A DNA stretch of 13,875 bases, taken from assembly GCA_945889545.1 (NCBI GenBank), contig CAMDCC010000043.1, forward strand, positions 1-13,875. Direction: 5' to 3'. The notes under the pieces are model-generated. The model made no database searches. It was not told where the DNA came from and saw only the letters and a list, made by a program, of their open reading frames with translations. The first letter of the stretch is position 1. Every line of letters starts with the position of its first letter. The position numbers and the translations under genes were made by a program. Shown piece after piece: positions 1 through 7,191 of the stretch. Source of the DNA: Bifidobacterium breve (GTDB taxonomy: Bacteria > Actinomycetota > Acidimicrobiia > IMCC26256 > PALSA-555).

Positions 1-393
1 TTCGGCACCTCCGACGACCACACGTACTCGACCACGACCGACGGCAACGGCACCTACGGCTTCGGCAACCTGCCCGAGGGCACGTACCGAGTCACCGTGC
101 TCACCGACACGCTGCCCGCGGGCTCGACCAACACCGTCGATCCCGACGGCGGCAACGACAACACCGCAGAGTTCACGCTCGCGGCCGGCACGTCCGACGT
201 CTTGCAGAACTTCGCCTACCTCGTGCCGCTCGACGCACCGGCGCCCGGCTCGCTGCCCGTCACCGGCGCGACGATGCTCGGCCAACTTGTGCTCGGCGGC
301 TCGGGCTTGACGTTCGTGGGCATCGGCTTGATGTTGGGCGGGAGTGCAAACTTCTGGCGAAGGTTGCGGCTGCTCGTGCACTTGCCAAGCTGA
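1..393 (+). CDS. LPXTG-type surface protein, C-terminal part
   Basis: This frame is open from the first base, so only the last 130 residues are visible and the start lies upstream. Residues about 15-80 look like the end of an SdrD/Cna-B type beta-sandwich repeat, with the phrase DGNGTYGFGNLPEGTYRVTV followed by an Asn/Asp-rich stretch. A sorting signal follows: LPVTG at residues 85-89 (bases 253-267), a hydrophobic span at about 90-112, and a basic tail containing RRLR. By family knowledge a sortase cleaves between T and G and links the protein to the cell wall. No sortase gene is in the window. The tail after the arginines (LLVHLPS) is a little longer than usual, and the next gene is a broken remnant that begins about 27 bases later. 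The chain end may therefore have been altered by the same rearrangement. The function of the missing N-terminal part is unknown. Confidence 0.82.
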   Translation, partial: FGTSDDHTYSTTTDGNGTYGFGNLPEGTYRVTVLTDTLPAGSTNTVDPDGGNDNTAEFTLAAGTSDVLQNFAYLVPLDAPAPGSLPVTGATMLGQLVLGGSGLTFVGIGLMLGGSANFWRRLRLLVHLPS

Positions 394-419
394 CTCCTCC
401 ACTTCTCCCCGCGGCGCCG

Positions 420-653
420 CTCGGAGCCAAGGAGACCGGGCGCATGGACGGTCCCGACGGCAAGGTGGGCCACGCCGAGGTCAAGATCGGCGATTCGATC
501 CTGATGCTCGCCGACGAGTTCCCCGACATGGGCGCCCGCATGGGGACCTTCGAGGACCCGCTCGGCCACAAGTGGAACGTGGCCACCCACGTCGAAGATG
601 TCTCACCGGAGGACATGGAGGCGCGCGCCGCGGAGGCCATGCAGAACATGTAG
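420..653 (+). pseudogene. Remnant of a glyoxalase/VOC-fold (PhnB-like) gene
   Basis: The frame reads LGAKETGRMDGPDGKVGHAE, then KIGDSILMLADEFPDMGA, then RMGTFEDPLGHKWNVATHVE and an EDVSPEDME-type end. These are the middle and the C-terminal end of PhnB-like VOC proteins, which are usually about 140-160 residues long. Two parts are missing. The N-terminal strand-helix region before LGAKETGRM is absent. So are roughly 40-50 residues normally found between the FPDMG strand and the GTFEDPxGH strand, including the usual YLYVEDVD segment. The deletion is in frame, so an ATG at 444 can still give a 69-residue peptide. That peptide cannot form the paired beta-alpha-beta-beta-beta modules of the fold. 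The homology in this frame begins just past the stop of the upstream surface protein. I read it as a decayed gene; an assembly artefact is the other possibility. Confidence 0.7.
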
Positions 654-670
654 CTGGTAACTCGGGTGCC

Positions 671-697
671 ATCTCTGGGGCCTCTCCCCCCAGAGGT
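671..697 (+). terminator. Stem-loop between VOC remnant and CoA-transferase
   Basis: CTCTGGGG at 673-680 pairs perfectly with CCCCAGAG at 688-695 around a 7-base pyrimidine loop, and it can be extended by a G-U and an A-U pair. No T tract follows, so it is only a possible factor-assisted terminator or an mRNA-end structure for the upstream transcript. It lies just upstream of the proposed -10 box of the CoA-transferase gene. Confidence 0.4.
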
Positions 698-714
698 ACG
701 ACGCCAACCCGCAA

Positions 715-720
715 TACGAT
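715..720 (+). promoter_or_regulatory. Possible -10 box for a leaderless transcript
   Basis: TACGAT fits the actinobacterial TANNNT -10 pattern and ends 6 bases before the ATG at 727. There is no Shine-Dalgarno sequence in front of that ATG. This spacing would put the transcription start at or beside the start codon. No clear -35 element is visible. Inferred from pattern only. Confidence 0.4.
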
Positions 721-726
721 GCATCC

Positions 727-1965
727 ATGAGGCTCGACGAGGTCCGCAACTCCGACGCGGCCAAGTACGGCAAACCGCTCGACGGCGTGCGCATCCTCGC
801 GGCCGAGCAGATGCAGGCGCTCCCCTACGGCACGCAACTGCTCGCACGACTGGGTGCCGACGTGGTGAAGGTCGAGCACCCGACCGAAGGTGAGTCGGGA
901 CGCGGTGCGCAGCCCGCCATGACCGACCCCACCGGTCGACCAGCAGGCGCGACGTTTCTTCGCAACAACCTGAACAAGCGCAGCATCGGCATCGACCTCA
1001 AGCATCGGGATGGCAAGGCCCTGTTCCTGAGGCTGGCAGCCGAGGTGGATGTGGTGGCGGAGAACTTCAAGGCGGGCACGATGGATCGCCTGGGGTTGGG
1101 CTACGCCGATGTTGCCGCCGTCGCGCCGGGGGCCATCTATCTCTCCATCTCAGGATTTGGAAACTCACCGACGCCGTATTCGGGATGGCCGGCGTACGCG
1201 CCGGTCGTCGAGGCGATGTCGGGGATCTACGAGTACAAGCGTCCACCCGGGCAACCGCCCGTTCCGGCACCCGCCGGCGCGCTCGGCGACATCGGCACGA
1301 GCTTGTTCGGTGTCATCGGTGTGCTCGCCGCGCTTCGCCATCGCGATGTCACCGGCGAGGGTCAGTACGTCGACGTCGCCATGCTCGACTCGATGGTGGC
1401 AATGACCGATCTCGTCACGAACTTCTGGTCGATGGGGATGCGCGACCAAAAGGCCAACCTCATCATGGACGGCTTCGAGGCATCCGACGGTTGGTTCATC
1501 CTCCAGGTCGGGCGAGAGCACCAGTTCAAGAAGCTGGCCGAGCTGGTCGGTCACCCCGAGTGGGTCGACGACGAGCGCTTCGCGACACGGGCCGGCTGGG
1601 TCGAGCACCTCGACGACGTGATCCGCCCGGCCATTGCCGCGTGGGCGGGCGACATGACGAAGCTCGAAGCGTGTTCGGCACTCAGCGACGCCGGGCTCGC
1701 CGCCGGGCCGTGCTTCACAGCGCCCGAAGTGATCGCCGACGAGCACGTGGCGTCGCATCGCATGCTCGTGGAGCTCGAACGCACCGATGGCGTACCCGAG
1801 CCGGTTCTGATTCCCGGCAACCCGGTGAAGATGTCGAAGGTGGCGGACGGCCCCGACACGCGTGTGCCCTGGGTGGCCGAGCACACCGATGAGGTGCTGC
1901 GCGAAGTGTTGGACATGGGAGACCAGGACCTCGCCAAGCTGCGCGACGCCGGGGTCATCGCATGA
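727..1965 (+). CDS. CaiB/BaiF family (class III) CoA-transferase
   Basis: The 412-residue product has the family's usual length and pattern. GxxLLARLGADVVKVEHP at about residues 36-52 belongs to the N-terminal CoA-binding Rossmann-like domain. SIGIDLKHRDGK (about 86-97) and ISGFG (141-145) follow. The segment YVDVAMLDSM places Asp221 where formyl-CoA transferase has its catalytic aspartate, which carries the acyl and CoA adducts. By family knowledge the enzyme moves CoA between carboxylic acids in the cytoplasm as an interlocked dimer. The acid substrate cannot be read from the sequence. No Shine-Dalgarno precedes the ATG, but a TANNNT box lies 6 bases upstream. The stop overlaps the start of the P450 gene by ATGA, so the two are almost certainly co-transcribed and probably translationally coupled. 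The shared context suggests activation of a hydroxylated or carboxylated hydrophobic substrate. Confidence 0.93.
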   Translation: MRLDEVRNSDAAKYGKPLDGVRILAAEQMQALPYGTQLLARLGADVVKVEHPTEGESGRGAQPAMTDPTGRPAGATFLRNNLNKRSIGIDLKHRDGKALFLRLAAEVDVVAENFKAGTMDRLGLGYADVAAVAPGAIYLSISGFGNSPTPYSGWPAYAPVVEAMSGIYEYKRPPGQPPVPAPAGALGDIGTSLFGVIGVLAALRHRDVTGEGQYVDVAMLDSMVAMTDLVTNFWSMGMRDQKANLIMDGFEASDGWFILQVGREHQFKKLAELVGHPEWVDDERFATRAGWVEHLDDVIRPAIAAWAGDMTKLEACSALSDAGLAAGPCFTAPEVIADEHVASHRMLVELERTDGVPEPVLIPGNPVKMSKVADGPDTRVPWVAEHTDEVLREVLDMGDQDLAKLRDAGVIA

Positions 1966-3155
1966 GCCGGGACTTGGCTGGCATCGATTTCGGTACTGAT
2001 CCACTCCAAGGCGCGGAGCTGCACGAAGTGTTGACAACGCTGCGCGAGAGTCAGCGGGTCGCGCCGGTGCGCTTCCACGGCAGCGACGCGGTGCTCTTCA
2101 CCCGCTTCGAAGACGTACACGAGGCGTTCCGCGACGACCAGAAGTTCCCCGGGGGCGACTTCTACGAGATGGCAATCGAGCCGGTCGTGGGCCGCACGTT
2201 CATCAGCATGAACGGTCGCGAGCACGATCTTCATCGGAAACTCGCCACGCCGGCGTTCCGCTCCAAGGCCGTCACGCGCTTCGACGAAGAGTCGCTGGTG
2301 CCGCTCGCACACGAAGTGGTCGATCAGTTCGCCGACTGGGGCCACGCCGACCTCGTCGCCGAGCTCACCACAGTGCTCCCGTTCGCGGCGATCACGCGCA
2401 AGCTCGGCGTACCGCGTCGCGCCGACCAGCAGATGCGGGAGTGGGCCGACCTCATGCTCAGCTACCCGAGCAACCCCACCGGCGCGGTCGCCGCCGCCGA
2501 GCAGTTCTCCGAATCCTTGGGTCCGCTCCTCGCAGAGAGAAGAGAGAAGCCGGGCGACGATCTCCTGTCGCTGTTGGCCGCAACCGACATCGGTGGCGAC
2601 AAGCTCTCCGACGACGAGATCTGCGCCACGATCCGCCTGCTCTTCGCCGTCGGCGCCACCACCACGTCACACGCAATGGCAAACATGCTGTGGACGCTCC
2701 TCGAACGCCCTGAACTCTTGGAAAGAGCAAGAGAAGAAGAGAGCCTGCGCGCCGGCATCGTGCACGAGCTGCTGCGATGGGAAGGTCCGCTTCCCACGCT
2801 CCCAAGACTTGCGTCCAAGGATGCCCGGTTCGCGGGCACGAACATCCCGGCAGGCACGATCATGCTGTTCGGGCTGGCGTCGGCCAACCGTGATCCAAGG
2901 GCCTTCACCGAGGGAACGGGAACGGATCCCGACACGTTCGACCCGGAGCGCACGCCGGGCGACATCTTGACCTTCGGATTCGGACCCAAGTTCTGCCCCG
3001 GGTCGCACCTCGCCCGTCGTGAGCTGCTCACCGCACTCACCGTCGTGCTCGAGCGGCTCCCAGGTCTCCGGCTCTCGGATCCCGAAGGAAGTGAGCCCCG
3101 CGGCGGCGTGCTGCGGCATCCAGATTCGCTGCACTGCGCGTGGGATCTGGCGTAG
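1962..3155 (+). CDS. Cytochrome P450 (bacterial soluble type)
   Basis: The 397-residue product has all the P450 landmarks. A C-helix-like GREHDLHRKL motif (about 85-94) holds the His/Arg that contact heme propionates. The I-helix segment is VGATTTS (230-236). The K-helix ExxR is E269-LL-R272. The heme loop FGFGPKFCPG (338-347) has Cys345 as the iron ligand. There is no membrane anchor, so it should be a cytoplasmic monooxygenase fed by a separate ferredoxin and reductase; neither gene is in the window. The position normally filled by Asp/Glu before the conserved Thr234 is Thr233, which is unusual for an oxygen-activating P450. The start ATG overlaps the stop of the CoA-transferase by four bases. 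The substrate is unknown. Its placement between a CoA-transferase and a sulfatase fits a lipid- or steroid-like degradation route. Confidence 0.93.
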   Translation: MSRDLAGIDFGTDPLQGAELHEVLTTLRESQRVAPVRFHGSDAVLFTRFEDVHEAFRDDQKFPGGDFYEMAIEPVVGRTFISMNGREHDLHRKLATPAFRSKAVTRFDEESLVPLAHEVVDQFADWGHADLVAELTTVLPFAAITRKLGVPRRADQQMREWADLMLSYPSNPTGAVAAAEQFSESLGPLLAERREKPGDDLLSLLAATDIGGDKLSDDEICATIRLLFAVGATTTSHAMANMLWTLLERPELLERAREEESLRAGIVHELLRWEGPLPTLPRLASKDARFAGTNIPAGTIMLFGLASANRDPRAFTEGTGTDPDTFDPERTPGDILTFGFGPKFCPGSHLARRELLTALTVVLERLPGLRLSDPEGSEPRGGVLRHPDSLHCAWDLA

Positions 3156-3211
3156 GACTCTGGGTTCGGTCTTTCTCAACAGCACTGATCGAGAGCGGGG
3201 GCTCAAGATTC

Positions 3212-5539
3212 ATGGAACCGGCGGATTTCAAAGGCAGGATCGGCCGCGACTGGCGCGACTCGGAGCCGCACTGGCCCGCGGAGGTGCATGCCGCAGCCGG
3301 CGCGCCGAACGTGATGCTCTTCGTGCTCGACGACACCGGGTTCGCGCAGCTCGGGTGTTTCGGCTCCGACATCGAGACACCGAACTTCGACCGCCTCGCT
3401 GCGGGCGGCCTGCGGTACACGAACTTCCACACGACCGCGCTGTGCTCCCCCACCCGCGCCTGTCTCATGACCGGCCGCAACCATCACTCGGTGGGCATGG
3501 GCCGCATCACGGATTTGGCGAGGGGGTTCCCCGGGTACTCGGGCCGGATCCCCAAGTCGTGCGGCTTCCTCCCCGAGATCTTGCGCGACGCGGGCTACGC
3601 CGCGTACGCGTGCGGGAAGTGGCACCTCACACCGCACGAGGAGGCGCACCTCGGCGCGTCGCGGGCGCGCTGGCCACTCGGCCGCGGCTTCGAGCGCTGG
3701 TACGGCTTCTTCGGTGGCGAGACGCACCAGTTCGCGCCCGCGCTCGCCCACGACAATCACTTCTGTGAGGCACCAGACACACCCGACTACCACCTCACCG
3801 AAGACCTCGCCGACCACGCGATCGAGTTCCTCACCGACCTGCGCGCCGTCGATCCCGACAAGCCGTTCTTCCAGTACTTCGCGACCGGTGCGTGCCACTC
3901 ACCTCATCAGGCGCCCCTGGCCTCTCGGGAGAGGTATCGCGGGCACTTCGACGCGGGGTGGGACGCGTGGCGCGAAGCCACCTTCGCCCGCCAAGTCGCG
4001 GGCGGTGTCGTGCCCCCGGGCACCGAGCTCTCGGCCCGGCCTCCATGGGTGCCGGCGTGGGATTCGCTCTCGGCCGACGAGCAACGCCTCGCCGCCCGTT
4101 TTATGGAGTGCTTCGCCGCGTTCCTCACGCATGCCGACGCCCAGATCGGACGGGTACTGCGCTTCGTGGAAGAAGAGCTGGACGAGCTCGACGACACCCT
4201 GGTGATTCTCGTTTCCGACAACGGCGCGAGCTCCGAAGGTGGCGTCAACGGCTCGATCAACGACGCGCGCTCGTGGAACATGGCGCAAGCCGGTGTGAAG
4301 GAGATGGTGGCGCGCATCGATGAGCTCGGTGGGCCCACGATGCACAACAACTACCCGTGGGGCTGGACGATGGCCGGCAACACGCCGTTGCGGCGTTGGA
4401 AGCGCGAGACGCATGAGGGCGGCATTGCCGACCCGTGCATCGTGCACTGGCCCGCGCGTGTCGATGCGCGCGGCGAGATACGACGCCAGTTCGTGCACGC
4501 GATCGACATCACGCCCACGATCCTCGAGGCCTGCGGCATCGAGCCACCGGCCGTGATCGCCGGTGTCGAGCAGCGTCCGCACGAAGGGGCGAGCATCGTG
4601 TCCAGCTTTTCTGACCCGGCTGTGCCGACTCGTGTCACCCAATACTTCGAGATGCTCGGTTCACGCGCTATCCACCACGACGGTTGGAAGGCCGTCGTGT
4701 TCAAGCCGCTCGGCGCGATGTACCAGCCCGAGGACGATCCGAACCTCCCCTTCGACGACGACGTCTGGGAGCTCTTCCACGTCGCCGAAGACTTCTCGGA
4801 GTGTCACGACCTCGCAGCCGAGCATCCAGAGAAGCTCAAGGAGCTCGTCGACCTGTGGTGGACCGAAGCGGAGAAGTACAAGGTGCTGCCGCTCGACAAC
4901 CGTCCCGCCGTCGCGATGATGGATCCACCACCCACCGGCATCGAGGAGCGGCACCGCTACGTGTATCGACCCGGCGGCTCGCGCGTGCCCGAAGAGCTTG
5001 CGGTCGACGTGAAGGGTCGCTCGCACTCGATCACCGCAACCATCCTTGATTCCGCCAAGTTCGGGCCGAGGGAGAGGACTCCGGGCGAAGGTGCACTGCT
5101 TGCCATGGGCTCCATCCTGGGTGGGTTCAGCCTGTTCGTGCTGGACGGGCACCTGCACTACGTGCACAACTTCCTCGGCCGCTCCGAGGATCACCTGGTC
5201 TCCGAGAAGCCCATCTCGTCCTACCTCGACACGCCCACCGGCCCGTGCGAGCTCGGCTTCGTGTTCGAGTCGGAGGGCCGGTTCCAGGGCGGTACTGCGC
5301 GCCTCACCATCGATGGCGCGAGCGTTGCCGAGAGTCAGATCAAGCGCTTCACGCCGGTGCGGTTCTCGATCACCGATGCCGGGCTCACGTGCGGTGAAGA
5401 CAGCGGCTCGGCAATCACCCCGCGCTACGCGTCACCGTTCCGGTTCACCGGCGCGCTCCGACACGTGGTGGTCGAGGTGCAGGGCGACGCAGTGATCGAC
5501 TTCAACGCCGCGGTCGAGGCCAGTCTCAGAACGCAGTAG
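3212..5539 (+). CDS. Arylsulfatase (formylglycine-dependent, long actinobacterial type)
   Basis: The product is 775 residues from the ATG at 3212, close in size to the roughly 790-residue mycobacterial arylsulfatases. The full active-site set is visible: Asp40-Asp41 in VLDDTG, the sulfatase signature CSPTR at 78-82 (Cys78 to be oxidised to formylglycine), Lys136 and His138 in GKWH, His229 in CHSPHQAP, Asp336-Asn337 in SDNG, and Lys397 in RRWKRETHEGG. By family knowledge it hydrolyses sulfate esters using Ca2+ and needs a formylglycine-generating enzyme, which is not seen here. After about residue 590 comes a separate C-terminal beta-rich region typical of the long form. No signal peptide is evident, so a cytoplasmic location is likely. 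An in-frame ATG at 3140 would add 24 residues overlapping the P450. I prefer 3212 because the recognisable homology begins there and a purine-rich GAGAGCGGGGG lies upstream. Probably co-transcribed with the P450, with a gap of 56 bases. Confidence 0.93.
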   Translation: MEPADFKGRIGRDWRDSEPHWPAEVHAAAGAPNVMLFVLDDTGFAQLGCFGSDIETPNFDRLAAGGLRYTNFHTTALCSPTRACLMTGRNHHSVGMGRITDLARGFPGYSGRIPKSCGFLPEILRDAGYAAYACGKWHLTPHEEAHLGASRARWPLGRGFERWYGFFGGETHQFAPALAHDNHFCEAPDTPDYHLTEDLADHAIEFLTDLRAVDPDKPFFQYFATGACHSPHQAPLASRERYRGHFDAGWDAWREATFARQVAGGVVPPGTELSARPPWVPAWDSLSADEQRLAARFMECFAAFLTHADAQIGRVLRFVEEELDELDDTLVILVSDNGASSEGGVNGSINDARSWNMAQAGVKEMVARIDELGGPTMHNNYPWGWTMAGNTPLRRWKRETHEGGIADPCIVHWPARVDARGEIRRQFVHAIDITPTILEACGIEPPAVIAGVEQRPHEGASIVSSFSDPAVPTRVTQYFEMLGSRAIHHDGWKAVVFKPLGAMYQPEDDPNLPFDDDVWELFHVAEDFSECHDLAAEHPEKLKELVDLWWTEAEKYKVLPLDNRPAVAMMDPPPTGIEERHRYVYRPGGSRVPEELAVDVKGRSHSITATILDSAKFGPRERTPGEGALLAMGSILGGFSLFVLDGHLHYVHNFLGRSEDHLVSEKPISSYLDTPTGPCELGFVFESEGRFQGGTARLTIDGASVAESQIKRFTPVRFSITDAGLTCGEDSGSAITPRYASPFRFTGALRHVVVEVQGDAVIDFNAAVEASLRTQ

Positions 5540-5559
5540 ATCCTGAGGGCAGGAGATCC

Positions 5560-6699
5560 CTAAGCCTTCGCCGCGCGCCGCTCGACTGTTCGCTTGCTCG
5601 GATACCGGCGGCGGTACAAGTAGGCGGCACCCGCGCCAATCGGGAGCGGCAGCCAGAACGAAACGAGCCGGAACACCAGCGTCGCGAGCACTGCTTCGTG
5701 GGCGCTCACACCAGCGAGCGCAAGCGCGCCAGTGAGGCCGGCTTCCACGAACCCGAGCCCACCCGGGGTGAACGGGATCATCCCGAGCACGCACGCGAAC
5801 ACGAAGGCCAGGAGCACCAGCCACGGCTGGGGACTCGCACCGATCGCGTAGAGCGTGACGAGCAGCGCGAAGTACTCGAAGGCCCACCGACCCACCGCCG
5901 CTCCGAGCGCGACGGGCCACTGCGCGCCCATCGTTTGACGGATCTCGTCGCGTTCCTTGAGGATGCGACCGCCCAGACCCGTCAATGGCGTCTCGCGCCA
6001 GAACAGGTTCGCAATCTTCTCGATGATGGTGCCGAGGCGACAGGCAAAGCGTTGCGACCCGAGCAACAGCCCGCCGAGCACGAGCATCGTGATGAACAAC
6101 CCGGCACCGAACCATGCACCGTCGGCCAGGCCGCCAGGAACGTCGATCCCGGCGATCACGATCGCCGGGAGCGAGAGGATGGGCATCACCGCCACCGCCG
6201 CGGTGATGAGCAGCGACTGCACAGTGAGCGCAGTTGCCGCCCTCGACGTGGTGAAGCCGGCGTCGGTGAGCATCCGTGCTTGGAGCGCGGTGCCGGTGGC
6301 GCCGCCTCCGGGCGTGATGCGATTGAAGGCGTTGCCCGCGAGCTGGGTGGTGGCGACGGAGAACCACTGCGTGGTGCCCAGCGAGATCCGTTGGAGCTGC
6401 CAGATGCAGACGAAGCTCGCGCCCTCGAGGATGAGCACCGCGCCCACAGCAAGCGGGTGCACTTCGCCGAGCCGGTCCCACGCCTCGAACACCTCGGCCA
6501 GGCTCGGCGCGAAGACATAGAGGCACAGGGCGGTGATCGCCAGCAGCACGATCCGTCCCCAGCGGACACCGTGGCCCGATGGCGAGGGAACCGTCGCGGC
6601 GCCGCTGTTCACGTCGGCCACGGGCCAGACGGTAGTGCGGCCTGCAGGACCGCGCGCGTCCCTGGTTGGTGAATTGCTGAGCGCGCTCGGTACCGTCAT
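5560..6699 (-). CDS. UPF0104 / lysylphosphatidylglycerol synthase-like membrane protein
   Basis: Read from the ATG at 6699 the protein has 379 residues and about seven or eight hydrophobic spans, the first at about 50-64. It has the two conserved glycine-rich loops of the UPF0104/PF03706 family: NRITPGGGATG (126-136) and PGGLGFVEAGL (312-322). It ends in a basic cytoplasmic tail (YRRRYPSKR and beyond). This membrane domain is the flippase-like half of MprF. Stand-alone members are thought to move or act on membrane lipids, but their roles are mostly unproven, and no aminoacyl-transferase domain is present. The start is uncertain. A GTG at 6621 has a TANNNT box (TACCGT) 7 bases upstream, would give 353 residues, and would leave 109 bases to the divergent cupredoxin gene. 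It converges on the sulfatase with only 20 bases between the stops. Confidence 0.85.
   Translation of the reverse strand: MTVPSALSNSPTRDARGPAGRTTVWPVADVNSGAATVPSPSGHGVRWGRIVLLAITALCLYVFAPSLAEVFEAWDRLGEVHPLAVGAVLILEGASFVCIWQLQRISLGTTQWFSVATTQLAGNAFNRITPGGGATGTALQARMLTDAGFTTSRAATALTVQSLLITAAVAVMPILSLPAIVIAGIDVPGGLADGAWFGAGLFITMLVLGGLLLGSQRFACRLGTIIEKIANLFWRETPLTGLGGRILKERDEIRQTMGAQWPVALGAAVGRWAFEYFALLVTLYAIGASPQPWLVLLAFVFACVLGMIPFTPGGLGFVEAGLTGALALAGVSAHEAVLATLVFRLVSFWLPLPIGAGAAYLYRRRYPSKRTVERRAAKA
6629..6634 (-). promoter_or_regulatory. Possible -10 box supporting an alternative start of the membrane protein
   Basis: On the minus strand TACCGT lies 7 bases before the GTG at 6621, matching TANNNT and the spacing expected for a leaderless transcript. 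Neither this GTG nor the ATG at 6699 has a clear Shine-Dalgarno sequence. If this box is the real promoter, the membrane protein starts at 6621, not 6699. Confidence 0.3.
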
Positions 6700-6719
6700 G
6701 TGCAGCGAACGAGCGCTCT

Positions 6720-6724
6720 GGAGG
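6720..6724 (+). promoter_or_regulatory. Shine-Dalgarno site that decides the cupredoxin start
   Basis: GGAGG is 6 bases before the GTG at 6731 and 15 bases before the ATG at 6740. The spacing favours the GTG as the real start. It is one of the clearest ribosome-binding sites in the window. Confidence 0.7.
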
Positions 6725-6730
6725 TTCACG

Positions 6731-7129
6731 GTGAAGGCAATGCGCAGGATTGCGGTCGGCGGAGTGGTCGCGGTTGCGATCGGTGCGCTCGTGACCCTGC
6801 CCGTGAGCGCCCAGACGTATCCCGTGGCCGGGCCCAAGAAGGTCAAGGTGAAGGTCGGCGACAACTACTTCAAGCCGAAGAAGCTCACCATCGTCGTCGG
6901 CGACACGGTCAACTTCGTCTGGATCGGTGCCGCTATTCATGACGTGGTTGTGACAAAGGGCCCGCAGAAGTTCGAGTCGAAGAAGCAGGCAAGCGGCAAG
7001 TTCAAGCAGGTCGTGCTCGAGCCGGGCAAGTACAAGATTGTGTGCACGCTTCACCCGGGCATGGACATGAAGTTGACGGCCAAGCCACCGCCGCCGGTCA
7101 CCACGTCCACCGCTCCTGGCACTCCGTAG
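6731..7129 (+). CDS. Secreted cupredoxin (plastocyanin-like type 1 copper protein)
   Basis: The 132-residue product begins with a Sec-type signal peptide: KAMRR, a hydrophobic core at about 8-24, and a likely cut after VSA at about residue 27. The mature part is a small beta-rich, lysine-heavy domain with the four ligands of a blue copper site: His70 in AIHDVVV, then Cys105, His108 and Met111 in CTLHPGM. It ends with a Pro/Thr-rich linker-like tail. By family knowledge such proteins carry single electrons outside the membrane. The redox partners here are unknown, and no oxidase or nitrite reductase gene is nearby. GTG 6731 is chosen because of the GGAGG 6 bases upstream; an ATG at 6740 would drop three residues. 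The stop is 49 bases before the next CoA-transferase, so they may share a transcript that runs through the 14-base repeats. Confidence 0.9.
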   Translation: MKAMRRIAVGGVVAVAIGALVTLPVSAQTYPVAGPKKVKVKVGDNYFKPKKLTIVVGDTVNFVWIGAAIHDVVVTKGPQKFESKKQASGKFKQVVLEPGKYKIVCTLHPGMDMKLTAKPPPPVTTSTAPGTP

Positions 7130-7135
7130 CCCTCC

Positions 7136-7191
7136 CATGACTGGAATGGCATGATGGGAATCGCATGACAGGAACGGCATGACAGGACTGC
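7136..7191 (+). repeat. Four tandem 14-base repeats forming overlapping micro-ORFs
   Basis: Four imperfect copies of a 14-base unit, roughly catgacaggaacgg, lie at 7136-7149, 7150-7163, 7164-7177 and 7178-7191. Each contains an ATG. The first three open five-codon frames: 7137-7154 (M-T-G-M-A), 7151-7168 (M-M-G-I-A) and 7165-7182 (M-T-G-T-A). Each TGA overlaps the next ATG as ATGA, and the fourth ATG (7179) is the start of the CoA-transferase, which begins M-T-G-L. The GGAA part of each unit can serve as a weak ribosome-binding site for the next start. The array looks like a duplicated translation-start region. Whether it controls translation is inference. Confidence 0.8.

Noticed and set aside
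3140..3211. Upstream in-frame ATG adding 24 residues to the arylsulfatase
   Set aside because: It overlaps the end of the P450 gene, and the added residues do not resemble a sulfatase N-terminus or a signal peptide.
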